Assembly: GCA_964545045.1 (NCBI GenBank)
Contig: CAZJEN010000011.1
Coordinates: 1 to 64,000 of the forward strand
From: SIG307 sp964545045
GTDB taxonomy: Bacteria; Bacillota; Clostridia; Lachnospirales; Lachnospiraceae
Direction of reading: 5' to 3'
DNA length: 64,000 bases
The notes under the pieces are model-generated. The model searched no databases, had not been told where the DNA came from, and worked only from the letters and a program-made list of their open reading frames with translations. Every line of letters begins with the position of its first letter. Within the stretch, counting starts at the first letter, position 1. The position numbers and the translations under genes were made by a program. This document shows positions 43,057 to 52,014 of this stretch, one piece after another.

Positions 43057-44076
43057 ATGAAACGTTTATTTGCACTTATGGCTATTTTTACACTGTTACT
43101 CACAACGGCGGTCGCTTGCTCCAAGGACAATCCGGATTCTCCGGATACCACTCCGTCCGCAAGTGACGGCGAAGATAACACCATCACCTTAGAGGAGCTT
43201 AACAGCTTCAAAAACGATCCGGACTACATCGCACTGGGCGGCTTCTTCTCCAGAGAAGATACCAACCTGTCCTTCTTTATTTCCGGCTCCCGTTTATATG
43301 TAAACGGTATTATGTTCCCGGACAATACCAAAACTCCGCTTGTATTAACCGGTCCTCTTACCTTCACGGAAGAAACCTCTTTTGTCTATGAACAGGGAGA
43401 CGACAAGCTGACCTTTACCTTTGCTCCGGAGCACGTGGATATTAAGGTTGACAAGGGAAGCACCTACACTCCGTTTTCCGGAAAATTTGACCGTACCTCC
43501 AGAGAGGTAGCGGAAACCGGCTCCATCGTTCCGAAAAGTGGCTCCGCACTTGAGTACGTGGGAAGAATTGCCCTTACTCATTATATGGTAAGCGGCGAAG
43601 GCACTGCTTCCTACAGCTTTAACGCAGCTACCGCTTCCTTTGACAACGCAACCATGCTGAAATTCATCTCCTTATATGCGGATTTATTCCTCACAAACAG
43701 CGCTGAACCGATGCCGGAGGTATCCGACAAGTATCTTTGCTATAAGTTTGCATCCGAGGATTTAAACAATCTCCTTCTTGCCGCAACCGCAGGTAAATTC
43801 GGCGTAGCGGACCTTTCCGTCACCGACAGCGATATTGTACTCAAGGACGGTGTTTACTGCGTTCCTTGTCCGGGCACCTATGCAGGCGGCGTTGCAAGTA
43901 ATTTCACCGACGAAGACCCGAAGGAGATTAACGAAAATCTGGTACTGGAAGCAGGCGTTGTAAAAATGGACGGTACCCGTTATGATTTGGAAATGACCAT
44001 TACCTCTTCCGCAAACGAGGCTCTTACAGTTACCGGTGTACAGATTGATTCCGTTACCTACAAAACCGTAAAATAA
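43057..44076 (+). CDS. Putative lipoprotein of unknown function
   Basis: 339 aa from ATG 43057, with AGAAAGGA upstream. Signal peptide ending in lipobox TAVAC (about Cys21), then a Ser/Asp/Pro-rich spacer. The mature protein is beta-rich with repeated strand patterns (FFISGSRLYVNGIMFPD, PLTFTEETSFVYEQGDDKLTFTFAPEHVDIKV, EYVGRIALTHYMVSGEGTASYSF) and a Cys-Pro-Cys-like stretch VYCVPCPGTYAGG. No named domain recognised. Probably in one transcript with the lipid kinase. Function unknown. Confidence 0.75.
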   Translation: MKRLFALMAIFTLLLTTAVACSKDNPDSPDTTPSASDGEDNTITLEELNSFKNDPDYIALGGFFSREDTNLSFFISGSRLYVNGIMFPDNTKTPLVLTGPLTFTEETSFVYEQGDDKLTFTFAPEHVDIKVDKGSTYTPFSGKFDRTSREVAETGSIVPKSGSALEYVGRIALTHYMVSGEGTASYSFNAATASFDNATMLKFISLYADLFLTNSAEPMPEVSDKYLCYKFASEDLNNLLLAATAGKFGVADLSVTDSDIVLKDGVYCVPCPGTYAGGVASNFTDEDPKEINENLVLEAGVVKMDGTRYDLEMTITSSANEALTVTGVQIDSVTYKTVK

Positions 44077-44090
44077 TTTGTAATTTTTTC

Positions 44091-44119
44091 TTTACAAACC
44101 GCATAGAATGCTGTACAAT
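44091..44119 (+). promoter_or_regulatory. Promoter of the FMN riboswitch-ribU transcript
   Basis: TTTACA (44091-44096), 17-nt spacer, TACAAT (44114-44119). The riboswitch begins about 32 nt further on. Confidence 0.78.
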
Positions 44120-44150
44120 GAGTTCGTTCGAACAAAACTGAATATTTGTT

Positions 44151-44259
44151 ATCTTCAGGGCAGGGTGCAATTCCCGATTGGCGGTACAGTCCGCGCGTGC
44201 CAAGGCACATGATTTGGTGAGATTCCAAAACCAACAGTATAGTCTGGATGAAAGAAGAT
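44151..44259 (+). promoter_or_regulatory. FMN riboswitch (RFN element)
   Basis: Contains the invariant RFN blocks in order: CAGGGCAGGGTG, CCCGATTGGCGGTACAGTCC, GGTGAGATTCCAAAACC and CAACAGTATAGTCTGGATG, with P1 strands ATCTTC and GAAGAT at the ends. Binds FMN to switch off riboflavin uptake. A rho-independent hairpin follows at 44323-44350, so control is probably by transcription attenuation. Confidence 0.95.
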
Positions 44260-44322
44260 TTTACTCGATTTTCGCAGTTTATGATTGCTTTATAACATCT
44301 CTGCGATTCGATTAGACTGCAC

Positions 44323-44352
44323 ACGCCTGAAGATATCTGTCTTCAGGCGTAT
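44323..44352 (+). terminator. FMN-controlled attenuator
   Basis: Perfect 11-bp stem ACGCCTGAAGA/TCTTCAGGCGT with a 6-nt loop, then ATTTCTTATTT. Its 5' arm (CCTGAAGATA, 44326-44335) is also complementary to 44150-44159 in the riboswitch P1 5' strand, giving an antiterminator that competes with P1. Confidence 0.8.
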
Positions 44353-44375
44353 TTCTTATTTGGAGGGAAACTAAT

Positions 44376-45032
44376 ATGAACAGTAAAACAAAAAAAATCA
44401 CAACCACTGCTATGCTTTGCGCACTCGCCTATGTTGTAATGTACTTCGGGAGAGTCGCTATTCTATCTGTAGGTCCTTTAACTTTAAAATATGACCCTTC
44501 CGACATTATCGTCACATTAGGCGGTTTTATCTGGGGACCCATGATATCTTGCATTGTATCTTTCATTGTTGCAACCCTTGAATTTTTTTCTGCAAGCGAA
44601 ACCGGTATCTTCGGCTGGATTATGAATATCGTCCAAACGCTCTCCTTTGCCTGCGTCGCTGCATTTATTTACAAAAAAAAGCATACCTTATCCGGTGCAA
44701 TCATCGGTCTGACAACCGGTTGGCTTTTCTCCACCGCAGTTATGATACTTTGGAACTACTTACTTACCCCACTTTATATGGGCTATCCGAGAGAAGCTGT
44801 CGTAGCGTTATTAATTCCGGCATTCTTGCCGTTTAATCTGTTGAAAGGCGGTTTAAATGCATCCATTACATTCCTGCTTTACAAACCGGTTATCACAGCC
44901 CTGAGAAAAACCGGTCTTGTTCCGGAACCGGAAAACAAAGTAAAACGCAAAAATCCGGGATTTTTGATTCTTGCGCTTCTCATCCTTGTGACATGTGTGC
45001 TGGTCATTCTGTCTATGAATGATATTATCTAA
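44376..45032 (+). CDS. ribU: Riboflavin ECF transporter substrate-binding protein RibU
   Basis: 218 aa, ribosome site TTTGGAGGG. Six predicted helices with the S-component signature at the start (KKITTTAMLCALAYVVMYFG, an Ala-rich first helix) and LTLKYDPSDIIVTLGGFIWGP, plus GLNASITFLL. RibU docks on a shared EcfAAT energy-coupling module encoded elsewhere. The FMN riboswitch directly upstream fixes the substrate as riboflavin or a flavin precursor. The C-terminal helix ends in a short tail. Followed by a strong terminator. Confidence 0.93.
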   Translation: MNSKTKKITTTAMLCALAYVVMYFGRVAILSVGPLTLKYDPSDIIVTLGGFIWGPMISCIVSFIVATLEFFSASETGIFGWIMNIVQTLSFACVAAFIYKKKHTLSGAIIGLTTGWLFSTAVMILWNYLLTPLYMGYPREAVVALLIPAFLPFNLLKGGLNASITFLLYKPVITALRKTGLVPEPENKVKRKNPGFLILALLILVTCVLVILSMNDII

Positions 45033-45045
45033 AAGAAAACAGAAA

Positions 45046-45105
45046 ATGTGCTGCGGCACAAAAAATTGGCCCCTTATATTTTCGAAAATATAAGGGGCCG
45101 CCTTT
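45046..45105 (+). terminator. Terminator of ribU
   Basis: A 32-nt perfect palindrome at 45068-45099 (GGCCCCTTATATTTTC with its complement) is followed by GCCTTTTTC; a smaller TGTGC/GCACA hairpin with an A-run precedes it at 45046-45058. The symmetry lets it work in both directions, so it can also serve the leftward gene at 45325. Confidence 0.9.
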
Positions 45106-45225
45106 TTCAAAGGAACGCATGTAACCGAACTTCCGCATTCCGCCCCGGAGGGCAAGTTTTCCATAGGCCGCGAGGAACCGAGGTTCCGAACATAATCTGG
45201 TTGACCGAACCTTAAACCGTATCCG

Positions 45226-45257
45226 ATAACAGAATAACCGAATAACAAAATAACGCG
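45226..45257. repeat. Four-unit 8-bp tandem repeat
   Basis: ATAAC occurs at 45226, 45234, 45242 and 45250, i.e. four degenerate 8-mers ATAACNNN in phase. It lies in non-coding DNA between ribU and the 45325 gene. No function evident. Confidence 0.6.
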
Positions 45258-45324
45258 CAACAATAAACCATTGCTTCAGGCTGCAGCCGCCAATCAAAAA
45301 GGTGCGGACTATGCGGAAAAGCCC

Positions 45325-45834
45325 TTACAGCTCTACCTCAAATTCCACAGTCTGATTGTAACGATCCAGCGCCAGCTGCATTTCCATAATGCAGGCTGCA
45401 ACCGCTTCGTATTCCTGTTTTGCAAGCTCTAAGTCATAGTTGATGTACTGATATTCCGGCGCGCTGTTCCGTGCGGAAAAACCGCTCTCCTTACGCATCT
45501 TCGGCTCCTGCTTTCTCAAATAATCCAGAAACTCCTTCCGCTTATTTAACTGCGCCATCTCCACCAGAACGGAATCAATGCTCATAAAACGATCCCCTAC
45601 CTGCACCTGGTTTGTCACATTGGCAAGATTAATGGCATGTTTGATTTTACAGATTTTCGCATCCAACTCTTTTATGGTTTCCGATACCTTTAAAAAGTCA
45701 TAGGACGGCACCACCGGAGTCTCACCCACAGCCGCCGTGTACACGCAGGACTGACGCTCCTTGTTGTTCCAGAATTCTTTTTCCTCATTAAACTGCTTCA
45801 GCATCTTATTTGCATAAGCCGATGTCATTTTCAT
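45325..45834 (-). CDS. Hypothetical helical protein
   Basis: 169 aa from ATG 45834, with AAGGAG ten nt upstream; the frame extends 13 codons further without a site. Mostly helical: N-terminal MTSAYANKMLKQFNEEKEFWNNKE, then a coiled-coil-like middle (SETIKELDAKICKIKHAINLANVTNQVQVGDRFMSIDSVLVEMAQLNKRKEFLDYLRK) and a C-terminal helical hairpin ending in QTVEFEVEL. The middle resembles the DIP1984-type helical layout (KI..IK.AI..AN..) but I would not name it. No signal peptide. It stands alone 65 nt upstream-side of rsmA on the same strand; the two may be cotranscribed. Confidence 0.68.
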   Translation of the reverse strand: MKMTSAYANKMLKQFNEEKEFWNNKERQSCVYTAAVGETPVVPSYDFLKVSETIKELDAKICKIKHAINLANVTNQVQVGDRFMSIDSVLVEMAQLNKRKEFLDYLRKQEPKMRKESGFSARNSAPEYQYINYDLELAKQEYEAVAACIMEMQLALDRYNQTVEFEVEL

Positions 45835-45899
45835 CTGATCCACACTCCTTCTAAAAAATATATCGTATTTCACGTTTTACTACGCAATTTGCATTGTCG

Positions 45900-46766
45900 T
45901 TATCGTCCTGCAAACACATTCGCCAGCTTCGCAAACTCCTGCAAAGTCAACGCCTCTCCGCGAATCGTCGGAGAAAATCCGCAGGCTTCCAAAGCCTTCG
46001 TCACTTCCTCCTTGGAAAAACTAAGCTCCGGAGAATTGGTCAAACCGTTCACTAACGTCTTTCTGCGCTGTGCGAAAGAAGCACGAATCAGTTTGAATAA
46101 AAGCTTCTCGTCTGCCACCTCCACCGGCGGCTTACCGTGAAGTGTAAGCCGGATAACCGCAGAGCCCACATTCGGGCGCGGCATAAAACAGTTCGGCGGT
46201 ACATTGGCCGCGATGTACGGCTCCGCATAATACTGCACCGCCAGAGACAGGGCACCGTAATCCTTGCTGCCCGGACCCGCCTGCATGCGGTCCGCCACTT
46301 CCTTCTGCACCATAACGGTGATGGAAGCAAGCGGTACCCCCGCCTCAAACAGTCCCATAATAATCGGTGTCGTAATATAATACGGCAGATTTGCCACCAC
46401 CTTAATCGGGCGGCCGCCGTTTTCCTCCTCCGCCAGCTTCTTTAAATCCAGCTTCAACACGTCGGAATTGATGACCTTCACATTATCATAAGTCGCAAGG
46501 GTATCCTCAGTCAAAATCGGAATCAGGTTCTTGTCGATTTCCACCGCAATGACCTTTCCTGCATTCTCACACAGATACTGGGTCATGGTGCCGATACCCG
46601 GCCCGATTTCCAACACGCAGTCATCTTTTGTGATGTCCGCAGCACGGATAATCTTTTCCAGCACATGGGTATCGATTAAAAAGTTCTGGCCGAACTTCTT
46701 TTGGAAATTGAATCCGTATTTATTCAAAATCGCTATGGTTTCTTTTGGATTTCCTAAGGTTGCCAT
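45900..46766 (-). CDS. rsmA: 16S rRNA (adenine1518/1519-N6,N6)-dimethyltransferase
   Basis: 288 aa from ATG 46766 (AAAGGAT upstream); the frame has 18 more upstream codons without support. Dimethylates two adjacent adenines in helix 45 of 16S rRNA. SAM motif I VLEIGPGIGTMTQYL (about 54-68), acidic VEID, motif IV NLPYYITTPII, and late motif FAQRRKTL all match KsgA/RsmA. The N-terminal KKFGQNFLID is the family start. Downstream of tatD on the same strand, a common order in Firmicutes (tatD-rsmA). Loss of this enzyme gives kasugamycin resistance. Confidence 0.96.
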   Translation of the reverse strand: MATLGNPKETIAILNKYGFNFQKKFGQNFLIDTHVLEKIIRAADITKDDCVLEIGPGIGTMTQYLCENAGKVIAVEIDKNLIPILTEDTLATYDNVKVINSDVLKLDLKKLAEEENGGRPIKVVANLPYYITTPIIMGLFEAGVPLASITVMVQKEVADRMQAGPGSKDYGALSLAVQYYAEPYIAANVPPNCFMPRPNVGSAVIRLTLHGKPPVEVADEKLLFKLIRASFAQRRKTLVNGLTNSPELSFSKEEVTKALEACGFSPTIRGEALTLQEFAKLANVFAGR

Positions 46767-46850
46767 ACTTATCCTTTCTGTCCGTTTCCGGGACCGGTTT
46801 CCACCGTTTTGACTGTACAAACCGTCGTCTCGTACAACATTTTCATCCTT

Positions 46851-47627
46851 TTACAAAAGCTTGTACAACGCTCTCGCATTCGCTTCCGTCAATCTTTCCA
46901 CTTCCTCCGCGGTCATCCCCCGCAAAGTCGCTATTTCCTCTATTACAAGCTTAAGCAACGTAGAATCGTTTCGTTTGCCCCGATAAGGCACCGGTGCCAG
47001 ATACGGGCAATCCGTTTCGATTACCAGTTTATCAAGAGGCATGGTTTCCACCACTTCCTTTAACTTCTTTCCGTTCTTAAAGGTCACTACACCGCCCACG
47101 CCGATGTAAAAGCCCATGTCGGTATATTCCTTCGCAATCTCCGCAGAGCCAGAAAAGCAGTGGATAACTCCCCGAAGCTTTCCGCCGGACTGTTGATATG
47201 CTGCCCGCATAATTTCCAACGTTTCCTGCGTAGCTTCTCTGGAATGAATCACCACCGGCAAATCCTTTTCTATCGCCAAGTCAAGCTGTCGTAAAAACCA
47301 CTGCCGCTGTACCTCGTGAGGTGCCGTGTCCCAGTAATAATCCAGGCCGATTTCCCCGATGGCAACAATTTTTTCCTCATCTGCCAGTCGTGAAATCTCC
47401 TCAAACATCTCCTCCGTCAGCTCCCCCGCATGGTCCGGGTGAATGCCCGCCGCACCGTACACAAAAGGATACTTCCCTGTCAGCTCCAAAATCCTCTTTA
47501 AAGAGGCAGGGCTTGCACAAATATTCACTACCGTGCCCACTCCCTTTTCGTTCAAAGAAGAAAGCACCGCTTCTCTATCCTCATCAAAAGCCTCATCGTC
47601 ATAATGGGCATGGGTATCAAAAATCAT
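46851..47627 (-). CDS. TatD family metal-dependent hydrolase
   Basis: 258 aa, amidohydrolase barrel. Metal ligands are visible as HAHYDD (H6, H8), GEIGLDYY (Glu), VIHSREA (His), CFSG after IHCF (His) and ETDCPYL (Asp). Members are 3'-5' DNA exonucleases or deoxyribonucleases involved in repair. Lies 84 nt upstream of rsmA and 10 nt after the YdcF-like gene on the same strand, so it is probably part of a three-gene unit. Whether it corresponds to Bacillus YabD is likely but not provable from sequence alone. Confidence 0.94.
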   Translation of the reverse strand: MIFDTHAHYDDEAFDEDREAVLSSLNEKGVGTVVNICASPASLKRILELTGKYPFVYGAAGIHPDHAGELTEEMFEEISRLADEEKIVAIGEIGLDYYWDTAPHEVQRQWFLRQLDLAIEKDLPVVIHSREATQETLEIMRAAYQQSGGKLRGVIHCFSGSAEIAKEYTDMGFYIGVGGVVTFKNGKKLKEVVETMPLDKLVIETDCPYLAPVPYRGKRNDSTLLKLVIEEIATLRGMTAEEVERLTEANARALYKLL

Positions 47628-47637
47628 AATTTTACCT

Positions 47638-48600
47638 CTAAAAATTTCCGCTCAAAGCTTCCTTTGTAATCGCAAAAAACTCCCGCACATAATACTGTAT
47701 GGTAACCGCAAAAAACTCCGTAGCACCCAGTCCGGTCACATTGGTGTAGCCGAGATTTTTCGCCAGCTTTACCGCCCGGAACACATGAAAATCATTGGTA
47801 ACAAGCACTACCTCTTTTGAAACAAACCGAATCGGACTCACATTTGTTCCGCAAAGCGGAGTCTCTTCTTCCGCCCCGGATTTCTCCCTTTCATACTGCT
47901 GTATCACTTCCGCGGAAAACCGCAAATTTTCCGCAGTACTGGTAGAATGATTCTCCAACAAAATCCTCTCCTCGGCAATCCCGAGGCGAACCAGTCCCTG
48001 ACGAATTGCCTCCGCCTCGCTGATATTTTCGCCGCTGCCCTTTCCGCCGGATGCCACCGCAATTGCCTTCGGATGCTCTTTTAAGTACTCCGCTGCCGCC
48101 CGAATTCGCGCCGAAAGCACCAAAGTCGGTACCTCCCCCCGGACCTGCGCCCCAAGCACAATCACATACTCGGCGTTATCTTCCGGAGCCTTTCTGCCTG
48201 CAGAAAATACCACTGCCTCCACTGTCAGAAACACCGCCATACAGAGCCAAAAAACGCCACACAAACACATGGCCGTCATCTTAAGCCGCGGCAACCGTCC
48301 CGTCAACACGAAAAACAGCAACACCGCCGCCACTAACGCCACCACACAGGTCACCGGCCAAAACCACAAAAAAGAAGTTGCCTTTCCGGACGCATACACC
48401 ACCACTGTGGAATAAAGAAACGCAAACACGGCATACAACAGCAGAACCCCAAAGGTAATCCACAAAAACACCTGCATTCCCTTACTCCTTTCCAATCGCT
48501 TCATACGCTCTCCCACCGACAACTTCTCCTTTGATAAACAACGCTCAAGCCTGTCCAAATCAGACTTCCTACACTTAAAAACTCTATTACGTAACTTCAT
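47638..48600 (-). CDS. YdcF/SanA-like membrane protein (DUF218)
   Basis: 320 aa. A basic N-terminal part (about 1-40), then three helices (about 42-65, 72-100, 105-130), then a DUF218 domain: EYVIVLGAQVRGEVPTLVLSARIRAAAEYL, AVASGGKGSGENISEAEAIRQGLVRLGIAEERILLENHSTSTAENLRFSAEVI, VLVTNDFHVFRAVKLAKNLGYTNVTGLGA. The Gly-Gly-x-G and ENHSTSTAEN stretches are the usual signature. ElyC/SanA/YdcF proteins affect envelope integrity; molecular activity is uncertain. It leads the likely ydcF-tatD-rsmA transcript. Confidence 0.87.
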   Translation of the reverse strand: MKLRNRVFKCRKSDLDRLERCLSKEKLSVGERMKRLERSKGMQVFLWITFGVLLLYAVFAFLYSTVVVYASGKATSFLWFWPVTCVVALVAAVLLFFVLTGRLPRLKMTAMCLCGVFWLCMAVFLTVEAVVFSAGRKAPEDNAEYVIVLGAQVRGEVPTLVLSARIRAAAEYLKEHPKAIAVASGGKGSGENISEAEAIRQGLVRLGIAEERILLENHSTSTAENLRFSAEVIQQYEREKSGAEEETPLCGTNVSPIRFVSKEVVLVTNDFHVFRAVKLAKNLGYTNVTGLGATEFFAVTIQYYVREFFAITKEALSGNF

Positions 48601-48797
48601 CCGTCAATCCTCCTGTGTAAACCGATATCATTCCTTAATACCACTCTAACACAGAAACATTAACCTATTCTTGCCGACTTCTTAAGGCTTCTTAAACAAA
48701 GTCTTTCAATTCATGAAAGAAACCGTCTCTCTACTATCTCGTAACCCTTCTTCAAACCGCAGAAATCGGCCTCAGAAGGTAACCTTTTCAAAAACAG

Positions 48798-49184
48798 CCT
48801 CTAACCCCGCCTATTTACCGTCGAAAACCATTCATCAAATGAGTTGGTTTTCGAACTTTATGCAGGGTATTAGGCAGTTCTTATTGCTCCGTAAGTCTGT
48901 CAGCAGCGCTCGGACAGGACGTCCGAGCATCACAAGCGGACCTGCTCCGCTTGTGGCGCCGATGTGCGACTGCGAAGCAGTCTTCCTCTGCACATCGTGC
49001 GCATCCTGCGGAGCACAAATTTGTTGAAAACAAATTCGCCATAAGGCATGGATGCCGCATAAGACCGGTTGCGTTACACTATCATAACCTTCCCCGGAGG
49101 AATTAGAACTCCTTATACCCGGAAGACGAGAGAAAACCAATTCGTTTGATGAAAGGTTTGACCCGTACATTCCGGGGGTAGAGG
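48798..49184. repeat. Giant hairpin element B
   Basis: 387-nt imperfect palindrome filling most of the 594-nt gap 48601-49194. Outer arms: CCTCTAACCCC (48798) with GGGGGTAGAGG (49184), AAACCATTCATCAAA (48826) with TTTGATGAAAGGTTT (49159), and GGTATTAGGCAGTTC with GAACTCCTTATACC. The apex is GC-rich and holds several perfect hairpins: GCTCGGAC/GTCCGAGC, CACAAGCGGA/TCCGCTTGTG and GATGTGC/TGCACATC enclosing GACTGC/GCAGTC. It does not share the core of element A. Its right edge is 10 nt from the metG stop. No reading frame here looks real. Confidence 0.75.
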
Positions 49185-49194
49185 CGTCCCTTTG

Positions 49195-51210
49195 TTAACA
49201 GATTTCTGCGCCCGCCGGCATCTTCTTCTCCGGCGTCATCAGTGCCAGCTCTCCGTTCTCATCCTCGGCACAAAGAAGCATACCCTCGGATACGATACCT
49301 GCAAGGGTCGCCGGCTTCAGATTAACAAGCACCATAACCTTCTTGCCCACCATTTCCTCAGCGGAATAGTGCTGCTTAATACCGGACACAATCTGCTTTA
49401 CCTGGCTGCCGATCTTTACCTGGGAGCAGAGAAGCTTTTTGGACTTCTTCACTTCCTCACAAGCGATAATCTCACCCACCTGGAACTGTAACTTTGCAAA
49501 ATCGTCATAGGTAATTTCCGGCTTTGCTTCGATATCAATAACAGACTCTTCTTCCTTTGCTTCCTCTTCTCCCGGAACCGGAAGACCGAGACGCTTTGCT
49601 TCCGCAGCCGCCTCTGCCGCTGCCTCCGCACGCTGCTTCTCCTGAATCACAGCAACCTTCTCCATCACTTCCTTTGCATCAAGACGAGCAAAGAGAATTT
49701 CCGGAGTGTCCGTTACCTTGGTGCCGGATACATACAAACCGTAAGTTTTTAAGTCTTCCTGGCTACGTTCTTTTGCATTTAATTGTGCAAAAATCTTATC
49801 TGCGGTACGCGGAAGGAAAGACTTAAGAAGAGACGCACCGATGCAAATGCTCTCAACTAAGTTGTAAAGCACGGTAGCCAGGCGGTCTGCGTTTGCTTCG
49901 TCCTTTGCCAGTGCCCACGGAGCAGTCTCATCAATATATTTATTACAACGCTTGAACAAATTAAATACTGCGGAAATGGCATCAGCCACACGAAGCTTCT
50001 CCATCTTCTCTTCCACAATACCCGGGGTCTCAAGAGCCAGCGCCTTTAACTCCTCATCCACCGGCTCAGCCACGCCGCCGTTACGAACCACACCGTCAAA
50101 GTACTTATTGCTCATGGAAATGGTACGGTTTACCAGGTTACCTAAGGTATTTGCAAGGTCTGCATTAAGACGCTCAACGAGAAGCTCCCAAGTGATAGTT
50201 CCGTCGTTATCAAACGGCATTTCATGAAGTACGAAGTAACGTACCGCATCCACGCCGAACAAATCAGCCATATCGTCCGCATAAATTACGTTACCCTTGG
50301 ACTTACTCATCTTGTCACCGCCCTGCAGCAACCACGGATGACCGAAAATCTGCTTCGGAAGCGGAATATCTAAGGACATCAGGAAAATCGGCCAGTAAAT
50401 CGTATGAAAACGGATAATATCCTTACCGATTAAGTGTAAATCTGCCGGCCAAAGCTTGTTAAACTGCTCTGTCGGATTGCCGTCCGCATCATAACCGATA
50501 CCGGTGATGTAGTTGGTCAACGCATCCAGCCATACATAAACCACGTGCTTCGGGTCCTCTTCTACCGGAATGCCCCACTTGAAGGAGGTACGGGATACAC
50601 AAAGGTCCTGTAAGCCCGGAAGCAGGAAATTGTTCATCATCTCATTCTTACGGCTCACCGGCTGAATGAACTCCGGATGGGTATTGATGTGCTCAATGAG
50701 GCGGTCCGCATACTTGCTCATTCTGAAGAAATATGCCTCTTCCTTTGCCGGCTGTACTGCACGTCCGCAATCCGGACACTTACCGTCCACCAGCTGGGAA
50801 TCGGTCCAGAAGGACTCACACGGGGTACAATACATTCCCTCGTAAGCGCCCTTGTAAATATCGCCCTTATCCACCATCTTCTTGAAAATCTTCTTTACCT
50901 GGGCCTCATGGTCCGCATCGGTGGTACGGATAAACTTATCATAGGAAGTATCCACCAAATCCCAGATACGCTTAATCTCGCCGGAAACGCTGTCTACAAA
51001 CTCCTTCGGAGTTACACCTGCTGCAGCAGCCTTTTCCTCAATCTTCTGACCGTGCTCGTCGGTACCGGTCTGTAAAAATACGTCATAGCCCTGAAATCTC
51101 TTATAACGGGCGATGCTGTCCGCCAAAATTGCCTCGTAGGTGTTGCCGATATGCGGCTTACCGGAGGTATACGCAATTGCGGTTGTAATGTAATACGGTT
51201 TCTTACTCAT
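49195..51210 (-). CDS. metG: Methionine--tRNA ligase
   Basis: 671 aa. Charges tRNA-Met. HIGH-type motif GKPHIGNTY (about 13-21), zinc knuckle C-x2-C...C-x2-C (CTPCESFWTDSQLVDGKCPDC, about 130-150), DKMSKSKGN (about 295-303) and a C-terminal EMAP/Trbp111 tRNA-binding domain (about 570-671) after an Ala/Glu-rich linker (about 525-560). Normal length for the dimeric form. It lies 99 nt downstream of metI with no terminator that I can see, so it may be part of the T-box-controlled methionine transcript. Followed by giant hairpin element B. Confidence 0.97.
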   Translation of the reverse strand: MSKKPYYITTAIAYTSGKPHIGNTYEAILADSIARYKRFQGYDVFLQTGTDEHGQKIEEKAAAAGVTPKEFVDSVSGEIKRIWDLVDTSYDKFIRTTDADHEAQVKKIFKKMVDKGDIYKGAYEGMYCTPCESFWTDSQLVDGKCPDCGRAVQPAKEEAYFFRMSKYADRLIEHINTHPEFIQPVSRKNEMMNNFLLPGLQDLCVSRTSFKWGIPVEEDPKHVVYVWLDALTNYITGIGYDADGNPTEQFNKLWPADLHLIGKDIIRFHTIYWPIFLMSLDIPLPKQIFGHPWLLQGGDKMSKSKGNVIYADDMADLFGVDAVRYFVLHEMPFDNDGTITWELLVERLNADLANTLGNLVNRTISMSNKYFDGVVRNGGVAEPVDEELKALALETPGIVEEKMEKLRVADAISAVFNLFKRCNKYIDETAPWALAKDEANADRLATVLYNLVESICIGASLLKSFLPRTADKIFAQLNAKERSQEDLKTYGLYVSGTKVTDTPEILFARLDAKEVMEKVAVIQEKQRAEAAAEAAAEAKRLGLPVPGEEEAKEEESVIDIEAKPEITYDDFAKLQFQVGEIIACEEVKKSKKLLCSQVKIGSQVKQIVSGIKQHYSAEEMVGKKVMVLVNLKPATLAGIVSEGMLLCAEDENGELALMTPEKKMPAGAEIC

Positions 51211-51309
51211 GGTTTTTCCTTCTTTCTTATACTTCTTTTATTTCGGCCTTGTGTTTCATCTTCCCGAAGTCTCACCGGCATTTATTTTTTTGCTCTTCTT
51301 TATATATTA

Positions 51310-52014
51310 CTAGTGTTTTACCCTACGATCCAGTTTTACCGCCAGCTTCGTTCCCACACTCTGGAACACCTGCACCAGTACGATGAGGATAATCACTGCA
51401 ATAAGCATCACAAGATACTTATAACGGTAATATCCGTAGTTGATGGCGATCTTACCCAGGCCGCCGCCACCGATAATACCGCTCATTGCCGTGTAACCGA
51501 GAATTGTGGTAATGGCAATGGTAAAATTGGAAATCAGGGACGGAATGCTCTCCGGCAGCATGACCTTTACAATAATCTGCATCGGGGAAGCACCCATACT
51601 TTGGGCCATTTCGATGATGTTCGGATTCAGTTCACGAAGACTGCTTTCCACCAATCGTGCCACAAACGGGAACGCTGCAATGACAAGGGGTACGATAGAT
51701 GCCGTCGTTCCTACGGAAGTACCCACGATAAGTCTCGTTAACGGGAATACCAAAATCATCAAAATCAAAAACGGAATGGAACGAAGCAGGTTAATTACCA
51801 CGTTTAACACATGCATAACGCCCTTCGGAAGCGGCAATACGCCGTCCTTTTCTCCGGCTACCAGTAAAATACCTAACGGCAGGCCGAGGATAATGGCAAA
51901 AGCCGTGGCCAGCACCGTTACATAGGTGGTTTCCCACAACGCAAAGGGCATTTCTTCCTTTAAAATCGTCAGTGCCTCGGAAACAGCTTCCGATGTAAAC
52001 ATTTTATCCAGCAT
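51310..52014 (-). CDS. metI: Methionine ABC transporter permease
   Basis: 234 aa with five predicted helices. The permease-ATPase coupling (EAA) loop is VESSLRELNPNIIEMAQSMGASPMQIIVKVMLPESIPSLI (about 120-160), typical of MetI. Forms the membrane channel for D/L-methionine with two MetN ATPases. Overlaps metN by 11 bp on the same strand. Controlled by the methionine T-box upstream of metQ. Confidence 0.95.
   Translation of the reverse strand: MLDKMFTSEAVSEALTILKEEMPFALWETTYVTVLATAFAIILGLPLGILLVAGEKDGVLPLPKGVMHVLNVVINLLRSIPFLILMILVFPLTRLIVGTSVGTTASIVPLVIAAFPFVARLVESSLRELNPNIIEMAQSMGASPMQIIVKVMLPESIPSLISNFTIAITTILGYTAMSGIIGGGGLGKIAINYGYYRYKYLVMLIAVIILIVLVQVFQSVGTKLAVKLDRRVKH

Noticed and set aside
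45025..45297. A 90-aa leftward frame between ribU and the 45325 gene
   Set aside because: It runs through a terminator and the 8-bp repeat and has no ribosome site.
48713..49170. Frames on both strands inside giant hairpin B
   Set aside because: They follow the palindrome, lack ribosome sites and have implausible composition.
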